Positions 29,677 through 38,090 of a stretch of DNA of 64,000 nt are shown here, in pieces. Made by a program: the position numbers and the translations under genes. Location of the stretch: positions 186,001 through 250,000 of the forward strand of contig NZ_QWVT01000015.1 in assembly GCF_003570705.1 (NCBI RefSeq). Reading direction: 5' to 3'. The DNA is from Mesobacillus zeae (GTDB lineage: Bacteria > Bacillota > Bacilli > Bacillales > Cytobacillaceae). Numbering within the stretch: the stretch's first letter is position 1; each line of letters opens with the position of its first letter. The notes under the pieces are model-generated. The model was given only the letters and a program-made list of their open reading frames with translations. It searched no databases and was not told where the DNA came from.

Positions 29677-30624
29677 ATGATCAAGAAAACCGCCGGCATG
29701 CTTTTATCAGCTTCCTTACTTTTGGGGACTGCAGCATGCGGGACTGCCGATAATGCAGCAGATGACCGTGACAACAGGTTAAATATCCTTGGGAACGATA
29801 ATCTTGGAGATGGTAAAGATGAAGGCATTGACCACAATGGTCCGCTGACAAGGGATTATAACGATAACAGCAAGGATAACGATCGGGACATGAATAAGTT
29901 TGATGACCGGAAAGAAGATAATGATTACGACCTTGATGTTGACAACCGGGTTTCAAGCTACCAGACATCCATGGACAGCGGCCGTTATCCTCAAACAAAA
30001 GCGGTACTGATTGAAGAAGCGAAATATCAATTCGTTCCTTGCCAGCCGGGAGAAGATACGGGTGCGGCCCAGCAGGCGCCTCCTCCAGTTCAGCCTGGAT
30101 CACTGCAGCAGGATACTGGAATTGGCAACCAGCAAGGGCCCAAAGCAACAGAACCTGGGATTGGAAACCAACCTGCACCGGCACCTGCACCGGCACCTGC
30201 GCCGACACAGCCGCAAACTGGCACCGACAATAAAGCAAATACGAGTGCCAGTAAATATGTTCAGCAGGTTATTGATTTGACGAATGAACAACGGACGAAA
30301 AACGGTCTTCCTGCATTGAAGGGCGATGCAAAGCTTAGCAGCGTCGCACAGAAAAAATCAGCTGACATGCAGCAAAAAGGATATTTCTCACATACAAGCC
30401 CGACATACGGGTCTCCATTCGACATGATGAGGGACTTTGGAGTATCTTATCGCTCTGCTGGAGAAAACATTGCACAGGGTCAGCAGACACCGCAGGAAGT
30501 TGTCAACGCCTGGATGAACAGTGAAGGGCATCGTAAAAACATTTTGAGCCGTGATTTTACCCATATCGGCGTGGGATACGAAGCAGCAGGAAACTACTGG
30601 ACACAAATGTTCATTGGGAAGTAA
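29677..30624 (+). CDS. CAP/SCP-domain lipoprotein (YkwD-like)
   Basis: A 315-residue lipoprotein. The signal peptide ends in the lipobox LGTAAC (Cys near 21). Residues 25-110 are very rich in Asp/Asn, then a Pro/Ala/Gln-rich linker with repeated APAPAPAP leads to a CAP domain (about 190-315: TNEQRTKNGLPALK, FSHTSP, GENIAQG, NSEGHRKNILSRDFTHIGVGY). Such proteins sit on the cell or spore surface; SafA/YkwD-like relatives appear in spore coats, but the activity is unknown. TTAGGAGGA precedes ATG 29677. Confidence 0.9.
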   Translation: MIKKTAGMLLSASLLLGTAACGTADNAADDRDNRLNILGNDNLGDGKDEGIDHNGPLTRDYNDNSKDNDRDMNKFDDRKEDNDYDLDVDNRVSSYQTSMDSGRYPQTKAVLIEEAKYQFVPCQPGEDTGAAQQAPPPVQPGSLQQDTGIGNQQGPKATEPGIGNQPAPAPAPAPAPTQPQTGTDNKANTSASKYVQQVIDLTNEQRTKNGLPALKGDAKLSSVAQKKSADMQQKGYFSHTSPTYGSPFDMMRDFGVSYRSAGENIAQGQQTPQEVVNAWMNSEGHRKNILSRDFTHIGVGYEAAGNYWTQMFIGK

Positions 30625-30637
30625 TTGATTGAAGATC

Positions 30638-30669
30638 GGGCCCTCGATTCATTGAGGGGCCCTTTTTTT
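30638..30669 (+). terminator. Terminator after the CAP lipoprotein
   Basis: GGGCCCTC pairs with GAGGGGCCC (one extra G) and is followed by seven T residues. Confidence 0.85.
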
Positions 30670-30774
30670 GGACTCATTCATCAATTTTTCTTAAGATTTT
30701 TCCACGAATGCCCATGCATTTTTCCGGGGTCAACATATTGTAAATTAACTAAAATCGAAAGGTGGTGCACTGAA

Positions 30775-30903
30775 ATGGGTTACTATGGTTGTGGATACGG
30801 TTATGGAGGATATGGTTATGGTGGCAGCTGTGGCGGCGGATTCGCTCTGATTATTGTGCTGTTCATCCTTTTGATTATCATTGGCTGCAGTTGTTTTTGC
30901 TGA
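30775..30903 (+). CDS. YjcZ-family sporulation peptide, 42 aa
   Basis: A Gly/Tyr-rich head (GYYGCGYGYGGYGYGGSC) is followed by one hydrophobic helix (FALIIVLFILLIIIG) and a short Cys tail. This is the YjcZ/sporulation small-peptide pattern common in Bacillus. AAAGGTGGTG precedes ATG 30775. Probably a coat- or forespore-membrane peptide; exact role unknown. A terminator-like hairpin follows at 30924-30958. Confidence 0.85.
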   Translation: MGYYGCGYGYGGYGYGGSCGGGFALIIVLFILLIIIGCSCFC

Positions 30904-30923
30904 CATACGTTAAAGAAGATATT

Positions 30924-30958
30924 TTACAAAGGCCTGCAAAAGTGCGGGCTTTTTGTAA
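30924..30958 (+). terminator. Terminator-like hairpin after the YjcZ-type gene
   Basis: GGCCTGC pairs with GCGGGCT around AAAAGT, followed by TTTTT; flanking TTACAAA and TTTGTAA extend the stem. Confidence 0.7.
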
Positions 30959-31093
30959 AGGAAAGAATAACTTTCCATCAATAATACCGCTTGTCCTTTC
31001 CATTTAAATGTAATTAATGTATTCTATATGAAGTCAATCCTTAATTTTGTAATATAGGAAATAGTTTTACATTTCTTGCGGAGGAGGAGTAAA

Positions 31094-32014
31094 ATGGGTG
31101 CAGCAGTATCAATCATCATACCTGCATATAACACGGGAAAATATATAAAAAAATGTCTGGATTCTGTTTTAAATCAATCATTCAAGGATTTTGAAGTCAT
31201 TGTGGTCGATGACTGTTCGACAGACAACACAGTTGAACTTGTTGAAGACTATCATGATCCTAGAATAAAAATCTACGAAAATGAGAAAAACAGCGGGCCA
31301 TCATTTTCACGAAACAGAGCCATCCAATTGGCCCAAGGTGAATATATTGCTATTTTGGATAGTGATGATTGGTGGGCTCCTAATCGTCTTGAAGAGTTAA
31401 TTGGTTTTATGAAGGTGAAAAATGCAGACATGGTTTTTGACAATTTGCTATACATACGTGAGAATGAGAATACATCGTGGCAAACATACTATGAGTTCAA
31501 AAATTTAACAGTCAATAACCCGACTAGTGTTTCACCAGAAAACTTCATAAAATGGGATTTAGGGATATTAAAAGCGATTATAAGAAAAGGTATCTTGGTT
31601 GACCACTCCATAAAATATGATGAGTCGATCAAATATGGGGAAGATTTTATTTTCTATTTAGAGATTACGTTACGTTCTAGTAATGTATGGCTAGTCCCAG
31701 ATGGCTATTATTATTACTTAACAAGGGAAGGGTCTTTAGTTACCCAGATGCATGCTTTGTCTCTCCAATGTGCTCAATCGGCAGATAACTTCCTGAATAA
31801 ATCAGGTCGAAATCTTGACGATGAAGTAAAGGAAGCCCTTCAGGTAAGGCATTGGGAGTTTATGAAGATTGCTGCTTATTATGAAACGGACCAGTGGATT
31901 AAAGACAGAAAACTGGGTAAAGCCATTAATAACATGATTATGGAACCCTATTTATTAAAGATGGTCGTGACGATACGGCTGAGAAAAATGAAACAGAAGC
32001 TGATGTTGAAATAA
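31094..32014 (+). CDS. Family 2 glycosyltransferase
   Basis: A 306-residue GT-A glycosyltransferase: SIIIPAYNTGKYIKKCLDS at the start, VVDDCSTDNT (nucleotide-sugar Asp) and LDSDDWW (DXD) near residue 95. The C-terminal third is basic and helix-rich. ATG 31094 follows GAGGAGGAG. It stands alone without polysaccharide neighbours, so donor and acceptor sugars are unknown. A role in spore or cell-surface glycosylation fits the sporulation-type neighbours but is only inference. Confidence 0.9.
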   Translation: MGAAVSIIIPAYNTGKYIKKCLDSVLNQSFKDFEVIVVDDCSTDNTVELVEDYHDPRIKIYENEKNSGPSFSRNRAIQLAQGEYIAILDSDDWWAPNRLEELIGFMKVKNADMVFDNLLYIRENENTSWQTYYEFKNLTVNNPTSVSPENFIKWDLGILKAIIRKGILVDHSIKYDESIKYGEDFIFYLEITLRSSNVWLVPDGYYYYLTREGSLVTQMHALSLQCAQSADNFLNKSGRNLDDEVKEALQVRHWEFMKIAAYYETDQWIKDRKLGKAINNMIMEPYLLKMVVTIRLRKMKQKLMLK

Positions 32015-32106
32015 ACTAACCCTTGCTGCCTTAAATGGCATGAAATGATAATAATCAGGGAAAATAACAAGGGAAAGATTTCTAAAGAGTAGGTGGAGGG
32101 AAAATA

Positions 32107-32376
32107 ATGGACAAACTAGAAGCAGGAGAAGTTTTTACCATAACCGATGAACAGGATCAGGACCAAGAGGTGGAAGTTCTTGCAGTCTTGACTTTGGATG
32201 AGGTCGACTACGCAGCTGTGAGCTTTGTCGAGGATCTTCAGCAAGCAACAGAAGAGGATATCGATGTTTTTTTCTTGAAGGTAGATGAAGAAAATGATTT
32301 TGCCGCCATCGAATCAGAAGAGGAATTCAATAAAGTTTCCGCAGCTTTCGAGGAAATGATGGCTGCCGAAGAGTAA
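32107..32376 (+). CDS. DUF1292-family protein, 89 aa
   Basis: A small, very acidic protein (EAGEVFTITDEQDQDQEVEVL and DFAAIESEEEFNKVSAAFEE) fitting DUF1292, the YrzB-like family of Firmicutes. Function unknown. GGTGGAGGG precedes the ATG. It is a single gene with its own terminator. Confidence 0.85.
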   Translation: MDKLEAGEVFTITDEQDQDQEVEVLAVLTLDEVDYAAVSFVEDLQQATEEDIDVFFLKVDEENDFAAIESEEEFNKVSAAFEEMMAAEE

Positions 32377-32402
32377 ATAAAAAGCAAGATTTCCATTTGC
32401 CG

Positions 32403-32431
32403 GCCCCTTTGTGAAAGGGGCTGCCTTTTTT
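32403..32431 (+). terminator. Terminator after the DUF1292 gene
   Basis: GCCCCTTT (32403-32410) pairs with AAAGGGGC (32414-32421), then TGCCTTTTTTT. Confidence 0.85.
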
Positions 32432-32506
32432 ATAGAAACTGCCGTCATTTAATCAAGCTCAGCGCATATACTGCTATGACTTTGTTTAAATGGAGGCATA
32501 TGGAAC

Positions 32507-32812
32507 ATGAGAATACTGATTTTAATTTTGCTCCTGATGATGCTCGGTACTTTATCATGGCTCTTTTTCTCATTAGGGGAAGCCCACCGGGAAAACAGCA
32601 GGGAAAAAAAGAATTATATTAAAGAGGAATATATCATTACTAAAACCGATGGGGAAGGTTTTCACGGGAAAGCGAAAAACGGCACAGGGATTTATTTTAA
32701 AAAAGATAAAATGGTTTCCGGAGAAAAACCAAAGGTGAACGACACGGTTGTTGCCTTTTTTTCCAATAAAGACCGAATAGACGGATTGGTAAAAATTGAA
32801 GTGCAAGAATAG
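32507..32812 (+). CDS. Small membrane-anchored hypothetical protein, paralogue 1
   Basis: A 101-residue protein with one N-terminal helix (ILILILLLMMLGTLSWLFFSLG) and a soluble outer domain. It shares a clear pattern with the gene at 33283: YI..EY.IT followed by GKAK.GTGI.F, then SG..., DTVVAFF or DPVICYF, and G.VK.E at the end. The two are paralogues about 470 bases apart. I do not know the family. AATGGAGGC lies before the ATG. Confidence 0.8.
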   Translation: MRILILILLLMMLGTLSWLFFSLGEAHRENSREKKNYIKEEYIITKTDGEGFHGKAKNGTGIYFKKDKMVSGEKPKVNDTVVAFFSNKDRIDGLVKIEVQE

Positions 32813-32872
32813 CAGAAACAAGAAGGAATAAGGAGTAATACGTCGAATAGCTTCTATAAGGAGCTGAATGAT

Positions 32873-33145
32873 TTGGAGACTGTTATTCTTGTTACTTTTA
32901 AAATTACAGGTCTTGCTTCACCCCCTATTCAGGTTGCCTCGGTTCACGAACCGAGCAGGAGCCACATACATGAAAAAATTGAAGAGTTAGCCCGGGAGCA
33001 ACGCTTATATGGAGAAATCCACTTTAAAAAGCTCCTTCAGGAAAAAGGGCATAAAATGTACATTTACCAGATTGGTGACCATAAATGCATGGTACTTGTC
33101 GAGAAACTGGAGAAGGTTATTGGATTTGATAAACAGCCAGAATAG
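32873..33145 (+). CDS. Hypothetical protein, 90 aa
   Basis: TTG 32873 follows AAGGAG with 9-base spacing. The protein has no membrane segment. It reads VILVTFKITGLASPPIQVAS, then a helix-rich middle, then GHKMYIYQIGDHKCMVLVEKLE. No family recognised. It lies between the two paralogous membrane-anchored genes and may be co-transcribed with the first. Confidence 0.65.
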   Translation: METVILVTFKITGLASPPIQVASVHEPSRSHIHEKIEELAREQRLYGEIHFKKLLQEKGHKMYIYQIGDHKCMVLVEKLEKVIGFDKQPE

Positions 33146-33282
33146 CTCCTTCTTTTATTGGCAAATGGCTGGAAATCATTGTATTTATCTTTTTTCCTCC
33201 ATTATAGGTCTTGTGACCGGGGAGAATGGAAGGATTTACTTTCTGTTCTTTTTGCCTACAATACTAAGTTGGAGGGATTGCA

Positions 33283-33603
33283 ATGTTAAAAAGACTAATC
33301 ATTCTTATTTCCCTGCTGGCAGTATTGCTATTATTGGTCCAGTTCAGTGGCTCAAAACCTACAGGCGGTCTTCCAGCAGAGCGTGATAAGAGTGATTCTA
33401 CTCAATATATAACAAAAGAATATACCATTACCGAAATAGAGGGGGAAACCTATTTTGGGAAGGCAAAAGATGGGACAGGTATCTCGTTCAATGGTGGTGT
33501 TATTGAATCTGGCGATGCAGTTAAGAAGGATGATCCGGTCATCTGCTACTTTGAAAAAAATAATGCAGGACGGGGCATTGTAAAGGTAGAACGGAAAAAC
33601 TAA
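33283..33603 (+). CDS. Small membrane-anchored hypothetical protein, paralogue 2
   Basis: A 106-residue protein with one N-terminal helix (LIILISLLAVLLLLVQF) and an outer domain closely patterned on the gene at 32507 (YITKEYTIT, GKAKDGTGISF, KKDDPVICYF). GGAGGG precedes ATG 33283 and a strong terminator follows. Function unknown. The duplication suggests a small family of surface-exposed factors. Confidence 0.8.
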   Translation: MLKRLIILISLLAVLLLLVQFSGSKPTGGLPAERDKSDSTQYITKEYTITEIEGETYFGKAKDGTGISFNGGVIESGDAVKKDDPVICYFEKNNAGRGIVKVERKN

Positions 33604-33609
33604 GGAAAA

Positions 33610-33647
33610 ACCAGCCGCTCTTAAAGAGAGTACGGCTGGTTTTTTTG
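33610..33647 (+). terminator. Terminator after paralogue 2
   Basis: ACCAGCCG (33610-33617) pairs with CGGCTGGT (33633-33640), with CTCTT/AGAGAG inside, followed by T residues. Confidence 0.9.
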
Positions 33648-33712
33648 GGTTTATTTTTTAGGCTCTCCTTTGTTCTGCGATTTAATAAAAGGACGAGAGT
33701 GAGTAAATTCAC

Positions 33713-33868
33713 ATGGCATTAATGGAAATTATTCAAGAGATTAAAAAACTTAGCACAGCCGACCAACATAGATTGAAAGAGTTTTTTACAACATCATTTG
33801 CATCTTATTCCGCGGGTGAACCCTACTTATTAGGAGAAAGAAAAAGTATATATTTTGAAAGTTGGTAG
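33713..33868 (+). CDS. Possible small protein, 51 aa
   Basis: An open frame from ATG 33713 encodes a helix-rich head (MALMEIIQEIKKLSTADQHR) then an aromatic tail. The head is like the start of small antitoxins or regulatory peptides, but no toxin is adjacent. The ribosome binding site is poor (GGACGAG, far upstream). Its stop falls 4 bases before the next gene, which suggests coupling. Could be a chance frame. Confidence 0.35.
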   Translation: MALMEIIQEIKKLSTADQHRLKEFFTTSFASYSAGEPYLLGERKSIYFESW

Positions 33869-33872
33869 TAAA

Positions 33873-34463
33873 GTGAATAAAATTCTATCAATTCAAGGCG
33901 GTATGGCTGGGGGAAAAACAACACTCACAAAAAGCCTTGAATGTCTCCAAAAAAAAGATGTGCATTTTATATATGAAAACCCCCATCCAATAATTGCGAA
34001 AAGAATAAACAAAAAACTAGATATCTATACAAAAGATGGATTTATAGAAAACCAACGATTGTTCATTGAGGCAGAAGTTCAACGGTTTAAAGATTTGCCT
34101 GATGGAAAGGTGATTTTCGATAGAGGTCCAGAAGATATTGAATTTTACACCTTGCATTTTCCTGTTGCGAATGGGTTTAGCTGGAGGATTGAACAAGAGC
34201 TTAAAGATGAACTTCAAGAATTACGTAGGTGTCGTTCTGATTTTATCTTGTACTTAGACGCTAGTGAAAATACACTTCGCCAAAGGAAACAAGATGATAT
34301 AAAAAGAAGGAGAAATTCTTTTAATGAAAATTTGAAACTATTCAAGTTTGAAAAGGATTGGTTTAAACAATTTAACACTAGAGTTGTTGATGTAAATCAC
34401 CAATCACCTCAACAGTTAGAAGAATGGACATTAAACTTTTTGAAAGAAATTCACTTTATATAA
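33873..34463 (+). CDS. P-loop nucleoside/nucleotide kinase-like protein
   Basis: A 196-residue single-domain NTPase. The Walker A loop GGMAGGKTTL comes right after the start. IFDRGPEDIEFY resembles the DR(S/G)-type motif of deoxynucleoside and thymidylate kinases, and a basic lid-like RQRKQDDIKRRRNSF lies near residue 140. GTG 33873 gives a protein starting MNKILSIQGGMAGGKT, which fits the family; TTG 33855 is possible. It is AT-rich compared with neighbours, which may indicate transfer. Substrate unknown. Confidence 0.75.
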   Translation: MNKILSIQGGMAGGKTTLTKSLECLQKKDVHFIYENPHPIIAKRINKKLDIYTKDGFIENQRLFIEAEVQRFKDLPDGKVIFDRGPEDIEFYTLHFPVANGFSWRIEQELKDELQELRRCRSDFILYLDASENTLRQRKQDDIKRRRNSFNENLKLFKFEKDWFKQFNTRVVDVNHQSPQQLEEWTLNFLKEIHFI

Positions 34464-34483
34464 TCGAGTTATTAAAATAGCTA

Positions 34484-34510
34484 AAGGACCCGTAATAAAG
34501 GGTCCTTATG
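34484..34510 (+). terminator. Weak terminator after the nucleoside-kinase-like gene
   Basis: AAGGACCC (34484-34491) pairs with GGGTCCTT (34500-34507). The T-run is short. Confidence 0.6.
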
Positions 34511-34669
34511 TTTAACAATTTATCAACATTATCATTTAACAGAGCCTTTTTAAAAAGAATCTGCACTTTTTAGGAAAAGCGTTTTTAAAGAACCAAAACA
34601 TCGTGTCCGAGATTAATCTTGGTTCATTAGGGGAAAAGTGTTATAGGCGGTATGAATAGGAGGAAAACC

Positions 34670-34942
34670 ATGGACAAAATCCAAAAAGGAAACAATGAAT
34701 TTTTTATCAGCAGTGAAGGAAAAAAGGCAGCTTTTATTCAGTTCGAGGAGCACGAGAAAGAGCTGACGATTACCCATACAATTGTTGAAGAAGAGTTAAG
34801 GGGACAGGGAATTGGTGGAAAACTGGTGGATCGGGTAGCGGAATATGCGCGTGAAAACGGGAAAACCATCAAGCCAGTGTGTTCTTATGCAAGCCATATC
34901 ATGAACAAGAACAATCATTATCATGACGTATTATCCTCATAA
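34670..34942 (+). CDS. Small GNAT-like N-acetyltransferase (YjdJ type)
   Basis: A 90-residue compact acetyltransferase-like protein. LTITHTIVEEELRGQGIGGK carries the acetyl-CoA loop (RGQGIGGKL), followed by VCSYASHIMNKN. This is the short YjdJ/NATD1-type family thought to modify proteins or amino acids. ATG 34670 follows AGGAGG; an upstream in-frame ATG at 34652 lies before the ribosome binding site. A terminator follows at 34950. Confidence 0.85.
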   Translation: MDKIQKGNNEFFISSEGKKAAFIQFEEHEKELTITHTIVEEELRGQGIGGKLVDRVAEYARENGKTIKPVCSYASHIMNKNNHYHDVLSS

Positions 34943-34949
34943 AATCATT

Positions 34950-34979
34950 GCTTCTGGAGGGAAACCCGGAAGCTTTTTT
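34950..34979 (+). terminator. Terminator after the YjdJ-type gene
   Basis: GCTTCTGG (34950-34957) pairs with CCGGAAGC (34966-34973) with one wobble, then six T residues. Confidence 0.82.
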
Positions 34980-35134
34980 GTGTAACTCGCAAATCAAATC
35001 CTTTACCAAAGTGAAGGTTTTATGCTAAACTCTTCTCTATTGGCTTCCGCAGGGTCCATTCAATAAGGGACGGCTGAGAGAACAACAGGACGGCATCGTT
35101 CCATATGCTGTCAATGATCGAGGAGATGAACTGC

Positions 35135-36346
35135 ATGAAGAAGGATCAGCCTGAATTATGGACCAGGAATTTTATTAGTGTTTCAGCTACAAATTTCTTT
35201 TTGTTTATGACCTTTTATTTTCTACTTGTTACGCTTCCAATATATGTCGTTGAGAATCTTGGCGGCGAGAAATCAGAAGCAGGATTGATGACAACAGTTT
35301 TTCTGCTTTCTGCAATCCTAATCCGTCCCTTTGCTGGAAGGTGGATTGAAAAACATGGGGGCAGAAAAGTTCTGCTTTTTTCGCTGTTCGTTTTTTTAAC
35401 AGCGACCATTCTCTATTTTTTCGTCAGCAGCATTACTGCCTTAATGGCGGTTCGCTTTCTCCACGGAATCGGTTTTGGCATTGCGACTACATGCACAGGG
35501 GCAATTGTTGCCGACATTATTCCTGATTCACGCAGAGGAGAAGGGATGGGATATTTCATCCTGTCATCCACACTCGCCATGGTCATTGGGCCATATGTAG
35601 GTTTGACGGCCATGCAGGAGTGGGGCGTCAATGCCATGCTTGACTTTGCGGCAGGGTCTGCGGTTGCATGTGTACTTGCTGGAAATTCCATTCGTGTGAA
35701 AAAGAAACAGATTCAAGAACAGAAAGAACGGGTACAAAATCCATTCAATCTCAAAAATTTATTCGAAGCATCAGCAGTGCCGATTGCGGTTACCGGAAGT
35801 TTGTTTGCCCTTGCTTATTCCGCAATCCTTTCCTTTGTCTCGGTTTATGCAGGCGAGCTTGGACTCGGTGGCATATCAAGTTACTTCTTTGTGGTTTACG
35901 CTGTCGTACTTTTGCTATCCAGGCCATTCACCGGGAAATGCTACGATCTATATGGACAGAACGTAATCGTTTACCCTGCTATTGTCCTGTTTGCGATTGG
36001 GATGCTGCTCCTTGGTATCACCGATTCAGCATTTCTATTCCTAGCTGCTGCAGCTTGTGCTGGTCTTGGCTGGGGAACATTATTTCCGACCTACCAGACT
36101 ATTGCAATCCAATCCGCACCTCCGAAACGTAAAGCGATGGCTACTGCCACTTTCCTCTCCATTTTTGATATTGGGATCGGATTAGGCTCATACATTGTGG
36201 GTCTTGCAGCATCCTTGTTTAGCTTCAGGCAGCTGTACTTGTTTGGTTCGGCCTACATTTTGCTTGGAGGCACGCTCATTTATTATTTGCTTGCCGGACG
36301 GAAGTTTCACCATATCCGCAAAAACGAACAAGAGGCCGTGCTATAA
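35135..36346 (+). CDS. MFS transporter
   Basis: A 403-residue permease with twelve predicted helices and the MFS signature between helices 2 and 3 (GRWIEKHGGRKVLLFS). The central cytoplasmic loop (KKKQIQEQKERVQNPF) divides two six-helix halves. It resembles drug or metabolite antiporters of the YwoG/YfhI class; the substrate is unknown. ATG 35135 follows GAGGAG with 9-base spacing; ATG 35105 lacks a ribosome binding site. A TPP-riboswitch-like fragment (GGCTGAGA) upstream is not a complete aptamer. Confidence 0.9.
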   Translation: MKKDQPELWTRNFISVSATNFFLFMTFYFLLVTLPIYVVENLGGEKSEAGLMTTVFLLSAILIRPFAGRWIEKHGGRKVLLFSLFVFLTATILYFFVSSITALMAVRFLHGIGFGIATTCTGAIVADIIPDSRRGEGMGYFILSSTLAMVIGPYVGLTAMQEWGVNAMLDFAAGSAVACVLAGNSIRVKKKQIQEQKERVQNPFNLKNLFEASAVPIAVTGSLFALAYSAILSFVSVYAGELGLGGISSYFFVVYAVVLLLSRPFTGKCYDLYGQNVIVYPAIVLFAIGMLLLGITDSAFLFLAAAACAGLGWGTLFPTYQTIAIQSAPPKRKAMATATFLSIFDIGIGLGSYIVGLAASLFSFRQLYLFGSAYILLGGTLIYYLLAGRKFHHIRKNEQEAVL

Positions 36347-36386
36347 AAAACACACGTGGTTCCAAAAGGATCTGCGTGTGTTTTTT
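36345..36386 (+). terminator. Terminator after the MFS gene
   Basis: A 12-bp stem AAAAAACACACG (36345-36356) with CGTGTGTTTTTT (36375-36386). The A-rich and T-rich arms make it usable in both directions. Confidence 0.9.
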
Positions 36387-36501
36387 CATGTTTAAGATAA
36401 GTCAGTATAAATGATTAAATTCCTTCCCATGACAGCTAACTATCCCTTTTCAAAAAGCGCGCATATTATAGGTATAGATTGAAGAAAAGGGAAGTGTTGA
36501 A

Positions 36502-36714
36502 TTGTCCTTTTATTATCATGTACAAAAATTCACCGTCAATGGAATGAATCAAAATGCAAATATAGATTTTGGAACGACAACCCAAAATAGTCATACATCC
36601 AATGTAAAAGTAGTAGGTGCTTCTGTATCCTTTGGTGACTCTTCTCCTGTCACGTCTAAGATGATGAATGTTAATCGGGAACAGAATAAATTTCAATCGG
36701 ATGATCATGAGTGA
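36502..36714 (+). CDS. GerPA/GerPF-like spore germination protein, 70 aa
   Basis: A small protein with alternating polar and hydrophobic residues; VGASVSFGDSSPVTSK strongly resembles the FGD...SPKS motif of GerP proteins, which help nutrients cross the spore coat. TTG 36502 follows GGGAAG. CATATTATA at 36463-36471 looks like a sigma-K -10 element, though the matching -35 AC is not at ideal spacing. Stands alone rather than in a gerP operon. Confidence 0.75.
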   Translation: MSFYYHVQKFTVNGMNQNANIDFGTTTQNSHTSNVKVVGASVSFGDSSPVTSKMMNVNREQNKFQSDDHE

Positions 36715-36766
36715 GCAATACATTATCATGTGTTAGTCTCTTTATTTAGCCATTTTGTTGAGATTC

Positions 36767-36880
36767 ATGGTCGTTATTGGAGCACTTATAATGCTTGGTG
36801 TAATGATTGCTTTTGGTGTGTTCTTAGTGATGGGCGTAAACGCACTGGTCAAAAAAATGAAAAGAGTAAGACATATTTAA
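36767..36880 (+). CDS. Possible 37-aa membrane peptide
   Basis: ATG 36767 opens a frame with one long hydrophobic helix (VVIGALIMLGVMIAFGVFLV) and a basic tail (KKMKRVRH). That layout is typical of real small membrane proteins. The ribosome binding site (TTGAGAT) is weak, so I am unsure. Confidence 0.4.
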   Translation: MVVIGALIMLGVMIAFGVFLVMGVNALVKKMKRVRHI

Positions 36881-36955
36881 AACGGGTTGGAATTTGGAAT
36901 CAAAAGGTGAAAAACTGTTTTTAAAGCAACGCTTAATAAAGAGGAAAAGCTGTTT

Positions 36956-36989
36956 GAACCCGCCCCATGCCTGGAGGCGGGTTCTGTTT
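36956..36989. terminator. Shared hairpin between convergent genes
   Basis: GAACCCGCC (36956-36964) pairs with GGCGGGTTC (36976-36984). The T-run is on the plus side, but the hairpin also ends the minus-strand gene at 36989. Confidence 0.8.
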
Positions 36990-37252
36990 TATTGGTTTGC
37001 CAAAAGTTTTTCAGTATATTCCTTAACCATTTCGTTGGTGACATACTTTTTTTCGGGAATGAAACGGAGACTGATTTTATTGATTTCACGCGTAACGACA
37101 TTGATTTTATCAGTATTGAACGGAAGGTCCTGCTTGCAGAGTTCGACTGCTTCTTGTATATAGCTTTCACGTTTATCATCAAGCTCAAGGAAGCGCTTGT
37201 ATTCCAGGTTTTGCTGATTTGCGTGCTGTGCAAGTGCTTTATGTACATCCAT
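36989..37252 (-). CDS. DUF2533-family protein (YpbS-like)
   Basis: An 87-residue helical protein: MDVHKALAQHANQQNLEYKR, then KRESYIQEAVELCK, INVVTREINKIS and KKYVTNEMVKEYTEKL. This is the DUF2533/YpbS pattern of Bacillus. ATG at 37252 follows GGGGAGAG; the upstream ATG at 37279 is not needed. Function unknown. Confidence 0.82.
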   Translation of the reverse strand: MDVHKALAQHANQQNLEYKRFLELDDKRESYIQEAVELCKQDLPFNTDKINVVTREINKISLRFIPEKKYVTNEMVKEYTEKLLANQ

Positions 37253-37365
37253 TTGACCACTCTCCCCAATATTGTTCACATAAAAATATCATACCATACA
37301 CACATACTCAAATGGGTTATAAAGAAGGTTCGAAGGGGGAAAATAAGCGAGCGGGAGGTGTTCAA

Positions 37366-37749
37366 ATGCAGGAAAATCTTGTGATCCTTGACTCAGAAGT
37401 GAAGAAGAGAATGGAACAGGAAATCTCAGGCATGTCTTTTACGAAAAATTTTCGTTCAGCCACCGCAGAAGAATGGTATATCTTCCTCCCTGGCTTCAAA
37501 GATCCGCTTACGGGAGGTGCCGCAGGCAAAGCGATCATCCATTACAATCTTTACGGAAACAGAGATGTTTTTATCAACACTACTCTTATTTTTGATGATC
37601 CTGCCATGTACGAACCATCGCTTCATCCGCTCATTTATGCGCTAGCAGATGAAACAGTCAACAAGCTTGTGGGTTATGCCGACACACTCCTTTCAGTTCA
37701 TGCTGGAAGGAACTCGTATCAGGCTGAATATAAATCACAATCGCAGTAA
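37366..37749 (+). CDS. Hypothetical protein, 127 aa
   Basis: Unrecognised soluble protein with a helical start (LVILDSEVKKRMEQEIS) and a beta-rich middle (EEWYIFLPGFKDPLTGG, KAIIHYNLYGNRDVFINTTL). GGGAGG precedes ATG 37366. It is followed after 28 bases by a YozQ-like gene, so the two probably form one transcript. Confidence 0.75.
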   Translation: MQENLVILDSEVKKRMEQEISGMSFTKNFRSATAEEWYIFLPGFKDPLTGGAAGKAIIHYNLYGNRDVFINTTLIFDDPAMYEPSLHPLIYALADETVNKLVGYADTLLSVHAGRNSYQAEYKSQSQ

Positions 37750-37777
37750 AAAACTTTTGGAAAAGGGGGGTTCTTCC

Positions 37778-37981
37778 ATGGGCAAAAAGACAGATGCTAA
37801 GGAAAGCTTGAAAATTGCAGGAAGACTGTATAAAGCTGATGACCACGACAAGAATGACACCCTCTCATCGGGGCTCGCGATGACCCACGAGCAGGTAAGG
37901 GACTGCTATTCAGAAGGGGAAATAAAGTCTGACATTGATCTTGTAAACGGTAAAGATACTTCTATACCCAAGAAAGGTTAA
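37778..37981 (+). CDS. YozQ/DUF4025-like small protein
   Basis: A 67-residue hydrophilic protein with SLKIAGRLYKADDHDKNDTL, GLAMTHEQVRDCYSEG and DIDLVNG, matching the DUF4025 (YozQ) pattern as I remember it. GGGGGG precedes ATG 37778. Role unknown, probably sporulation or stress related. Confidence 0.75.
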   Translation: MGKKTDAKESLKIAGRLYKADDHDKNDTLSSGLAMTHEQVRDCYSEGEIKSDIDLVNGKDTSIPKKG

Positions 37982-38090
37982 GAGTAGGGACAGTGGTCCG
38001 TTTTACCTCACATAAAGAATGACTCAGAAGGGATAATAAATAACGCTGCAAGTAATATGCGGCAAACGAAATGATGGGGAGGAATATTCA

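Noticed and set aside
35041-35110. TPP-riboswitch-like GGCTGAGA before the MFS gene
   Set aside because: Only this short piece matches; the second conserved half of the thiamin aptamer is missing.
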